DNA of 7,001 nt from the NCBI GenBank assembly GCA_003161205.1, contig PMOU01000337.1:4229-11229 (forward strand), written 5' to 3'. The DNA comes from Actinomycetota bacterium. Lineage in GTDB: Bacteria; Actinomycetota; Actinomycetes; Streptosporangiales; Streptosporangiaceae. A program made the translations under genes and the position numbers. Below, in pieces: positions 5,592 through 7,001 of this stretch (positions are counted from its first letter, which is position 1; every line of letters starts with the position of its first letter). The notes under the pieces were generated by a model. That model saw nothing but the letters and a program-made list of their open reading frames with translations. It was not told the origin of the DNA and made no database searches.

Positions 5592-5662
5592 CGCAGCAGC
5601 ACCTGCGCCACGGCCAGGCAGACCAGTTCAGCGTCGGTCAACTCCGGCGGCTTGCCCGGGCC
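5537..5662 (-). pseudogene. IS982-like transposase fragment (N-terminal region only)
   Basis: On the minus strand the sequence reads GPGKPPELTDAELVCLAV, AQVLLRYDDERHWLRAAPARVGHL, which matches what I know of the N-terminal helical region of IS982-like actinobacterial transposases (…PELSDAELVCLAVAQVLLGF…HLGHLFPYLP…). The match stops after GHL at 5537, just where the sigma-factor homology stops from the other side. Towards 5690 the residues (ATRRIPSLGFARS) no longer resemble the family start. About 42 codons are left, without the DDE catalytic domain, and no terminal inverted repeats or target duplication are visible. It is a dead remnant marking an old insertion or deletion. Family assignment is from memory of the motif, not a search. 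Confidence 0.65.
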
Positions 5663-5713
5663 GGACCGGGCGAACCCGAGCGAGGGGATGCGGCGTGTCG
5701 CGGCACCCGCTCG

Positions 5714-5725
5714 TAAGGTTGGCTG
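5714..5725 (+). promoter_or_regulatory. Possible -10 box giving a leaderless histidine-phosphatase mRNA
   Basis: TAAGGT (5714-5719) fits TANNNT and is followed by 6 nt and the GTG start at 5726. No good -35 is seen at 16-18 bp upstream, where the transposase relic lies. The same bases include AAGG, which could serve as a weak ribosome binding site instead. Confidence 0.35.
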
Positions 5726-6262
5726 GTGGCCATCGAGCTGGTCTTTGAGACCCATTCCACGACCGTGGACAACGAGCAAGGGCACGCCACCGGCTGGCTG
5801 CCCGGCCAGTTGTCCGAACGGGGCCGGGCGCAGGCGCAGCAGCTGGGGCGCCGCCGCCTGGGCGACGGGATCACCGCCGTGTTCACCTCCGACCTGGCCC
5901 GCGCCACCCAGACAGCCTCGGTTGCCTTCGCTGGCTCCGCGATCCCGGTGCTGTATGACTGGCGGCTGCGCGAATGCGATTACGGACAGCGCAACGGGAT
6001 GCCCGCGGCCGAACTGCACACTGGCCGCCGCGAGCACCTGGACCGGCCCTATCCGGGTGGCGAAAGCTGGCGGCAGGCCGTCGCCCGCGCCGGACGCTTC
6101 CTCGGCGACCTGCCACTGCGCTGGAACGGGCAGCGGATCCTCCTCATCGGTCACGTCGCCACCCGATGGGCCCTGGACCACTTCATTGACGGCATCCCGC
6201 TGGAAGACCTCGTTGAGCAGGACTTCGCCTGGCAGGAAGGATGGGAGTACCGGCTCAGCTAG
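5726..6262 (+). CDS. Histidine phosphatase (phosphoglycerate-mutase-like) family protein with THS in place of RHG
   Basis: A 178-residue protein with the whole layout of the branch-1 histidine phosphatase fold. IELVFETHSTT (3-13) is the first strand and the nucleophile loop with H10. GWLPGQLSERGRAQAQQLGRR (23-43) follows, then VFTSDLARATQTA (52-64) with R59, DWRLRECDYGQRNG (78-91) with the acid E83, and RILLIGHVATRWALD (137-151) with the second histidine H143. These residues normally bind and transfer phosphate through a phospho-histidine. The arginine that usually precedes the nucleophile (RHG) is threonine here (T9), followed by serine. I have the impression that an ETHS subgroup exists, so this may be natural rather than a defect. 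The substrate is unknown; true glycolytic mutases are longer. The start is GTG 5726, probably leaderless. No obvious operon partner: it follows the ECF/transposase relics and faces the HNH gene. Confidence 0.9.
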   Translation: MAIELVFETHSTTVDNEQGHATGWLPGQLSERGRAQAQQLGRRRLGDGITAVFTSDLARATQTASVAFAGSAIPVLYDWRLRECDYGQRNGMPAAELHTGRREHLDRPYPGGESWRQAVARAGRFLGDLPLRWNGQRILLIGHVATRWALDHFIDGIPLEDLVEQDFAWQEGWEYRLS

Positions 6263-6435
6263 CCAAAGCGGCCCGAAGCCAGCCCTCAGTGTGCGGCGCA
6301 GAATTACCGGTCATCGATCTAGCATTTGTGTCGCACATCCGCTTACACGGGGGTGTGCGTGAATGAGAAGGACCGCATGGGGGATGTGCCGACCCTGGAG
6401 ATGTGCCGGTAGGCCCGGGCCGCTGATCTGTTGGT
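6263..6435. other. Convergent intergenic region with short repeats, no convincing gene
   Basis: Between the stop of the phosphatase and the HNH terminator hairpin I see only small structures. GATGTGCCG occurs twice, 17 nt apart (6383-6391, 6400-6408). GCACATCC (6333-6340) is an exact inverse of GGATGTGC (6382-6389). CGCACA/TGTGCG (6332-6337, 6354-6359) forms another short dyad. A 17-codon frame from GTG 6359 to TAG 6412 reads MNEKDRMGDVPTLEMCR, with no ribosome binding site that I trust. TAGCAT (6320-6325) could be a -10 box. These may be remains of an old insertion. Confidence 0.35.
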
Positions 6436-6467
6436 GACCGCGGGCCGATGGCACGTGCCGCGCGGTC
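6436..6467 (-). terminator. Hairpin just downstream of the HNH gene
   Basis: GACCGCG (6436-6442) and CGCGGTC (6461-6467) are exact inverses forming a 7-bp GC-rich stem, with the palindrome GGCACGTGCC (6450-6459) inside the loop. It begins 3 bp after the HNH stop codon (6473-6471) in the direction of transcription. There is no U-run, as is common in high-GC actinobacteria. It may also serve the convergent phosphatase transcript. Confidence 0.45.
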
Positions 6468-6470
6468 GGC

Positions 6471-7001
6471 CTATATGGGGTATGCGGTGGGGGTGGTGGT
6501 GTAGGTGCGGCCGACCGGGGTGCGCCAGACCAGGACTCCTGGTTCCGGCTGCGCCAGTGACCACCCTTGGGCCTGCTTGCACCTGTGATGATGACGGCAC
6601 AGCGGAGAGAGCCCGCATTCGCAGGTCAGGCCGCCCTTGTCCCAGGCGAGGGTATGGTCCAGATCGCAGCGAGCCGCGGGCCGGCCGCAGCCCGGCGCGC
6701 TGCACGTCGCAGTGCGCGTCCGCACCAGATGCCGGAGCTTACGGCTGGGCCGGTACCCGGTCTCCGCATGACGGTGATCACAGCCGCCGCGGGCGATCAG
6801 GGCCAGCCGGACCCGCAGGGACCGCAGGTACTCCCGCGCCCGGATCTCCGGCGGCGGCCGCTGATCCGGACCGCCGCCGCCCTCGTACCCCGTCCCGAGC
6901 CCGGCGCTCCCCGGCGGTCCGGTCCCGGGTGAGGCAGAACCTGCCGGTTCCGGGCCAGGTGATGCGGGTGGTGCGGGCGGTTCGGGGCCGGGTGGGGCGG
7001 G
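6471..7001 (-). CDS. HNH endonuclease, DUF222-type (C-terminal part, runs off the right edge)
   Basis: The frame is open from the right edge (first codon 7001-6999) and gives 176 residues before TAG. It starts with a Pro/Ala/Gly/Ser/Glu-rich linker (residues 1-50 of the visible part). A helical stretch EIRAREYLRSLRVRLALIARGGCDHRHAETGYRPSRKLRHLVR follows. The HNH zinc module then has CSAPGC and CDLDH, and after a spacer CECGLSPLCRHHHRCKQAQGW, ending RTPVGRTYTTTPTAYPI. In actinobacteria such C-terminal HNH modules usually follow a DUF222 domain, which would lie beyond the window; the REP13E12 proteins of mycobacteria are relatives, and these genes are often multicopy. They are presumed metal-dependent nucleases, but a biological role is not settled. 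The central Asn of the HNH motif appears replaced by Gly (CECGL where CECNL would be expected), which may weaken activity. A GTG at 6725 lies inside the domain and is not the true start. Confidence 0.88.
   Translation of the reverse strand, partial: PAPPGPEPPAPPASPGPEPAGSASPGTGPPGSAGLGTGYEGGGGPDQRPPPEIRAREYLRSLRVRLALIARGGCDHRHAETGYRPSRKLRHLVRTRTATCSAPGCGRPAARCDLDHTLAWDKGGLTCECGLSPLCRHHHRCKQAQGWSLAQPEPGVLVWRTPVGRTYTTTPTAYPI

Noticed and set aside
5663..6181. Long leftward frame opposite the histidine phosphatase, in frame with the transposase fragment
   Set aside because: The phosphatase strand carries all family motifs; the opposite reading is low-complexity. Only the 5537-5662 part looks like transposase.
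1..7001. CRISPR array, tRNA or rRNA genes, riboswitch
   Set aside because: No evenly spaced repeats with unique spacers, no cloverleaf or rRNA-like stretch, and no recognisable riboswitch motif was seen on reading either strand. A dedicated tRNA or Rfam scan was not possible here.
1..7001. Toxin-antitoxin or phage-defence island suggested by the HNH and transposase parts
   Set aside because: The HNH protein is of the common multicopy actinobacterial type, the transposase is a remnant, and no partner genes typical of defence systems are present.

Overview
The base composition is very GC-rich (about 70% by eye), codons end mostly in G or C, and several genes look leaderless. Together with the families present (HxlR regulator, PaaI-type thioesterases, ECF sigma relic, proline-rich HNH protein of the DUF222 type), this points to an actinobacterial chromosome. 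Streptosporangiales or a close relative is my guess from the style of the HNH protein; the sequence does not prove it.

Left part (1-1320): the start of an HxlR-family regulator gene runs leftwards off the window. A short promoter region of about 55-90 bp separates it from a rightward two-gene operon encoding two different PaaI-like hotdog thioesterases, which overlap by 11 bp. A 12-codon leader ORF sits at the front of this operon and overlaps the first thioesterase start (ATGA). The simplest reading is a small acyl-CoA thioesterase operon controlled by the divergent regulator.

Middle (1321-5189): a rightward M20 metallopeptidase has all its metal ligands but no stop codon at its natural end. 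Its frame runs about 750 bp antisense into the next gene. Three leftward genes follow, from right to left: an NADPH:quinone oxidoreductase-like enzyme, a LON substrate-binding-domain protein, and a conserved protein of unknown function with an N-terminal basic GTRA repeat tract. A perfect 8-bp inverted repeat lies between the first two and inside the putative promoter of the LON-domain gene.

Right part (5190-7001): an ECF sigma factor gene is cut off after region 2. At the exact breakpoint a fragment of an IS982-like transposase begins on the opposite strand. Next come a probably leaderless histidine-phosphatase family protein whose usual RHG motif reads THS, a 208-bp gap with small repeats, and the C-terminal part of a leftward HNH endonuclease with a proline-rich linker, open at the right edge.

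Most of the window is ordinary housekeeping or accessory chromosome, and I see no convincing new multi-gene system. The points most worth a second look are the M20 antisense overrun, the ECF/transposase junction, the Arg-less histidine phosphatase, the coupled leader ORF, and the repeated TANNNT-N6-start layout that suggests leaderless mRNAs.
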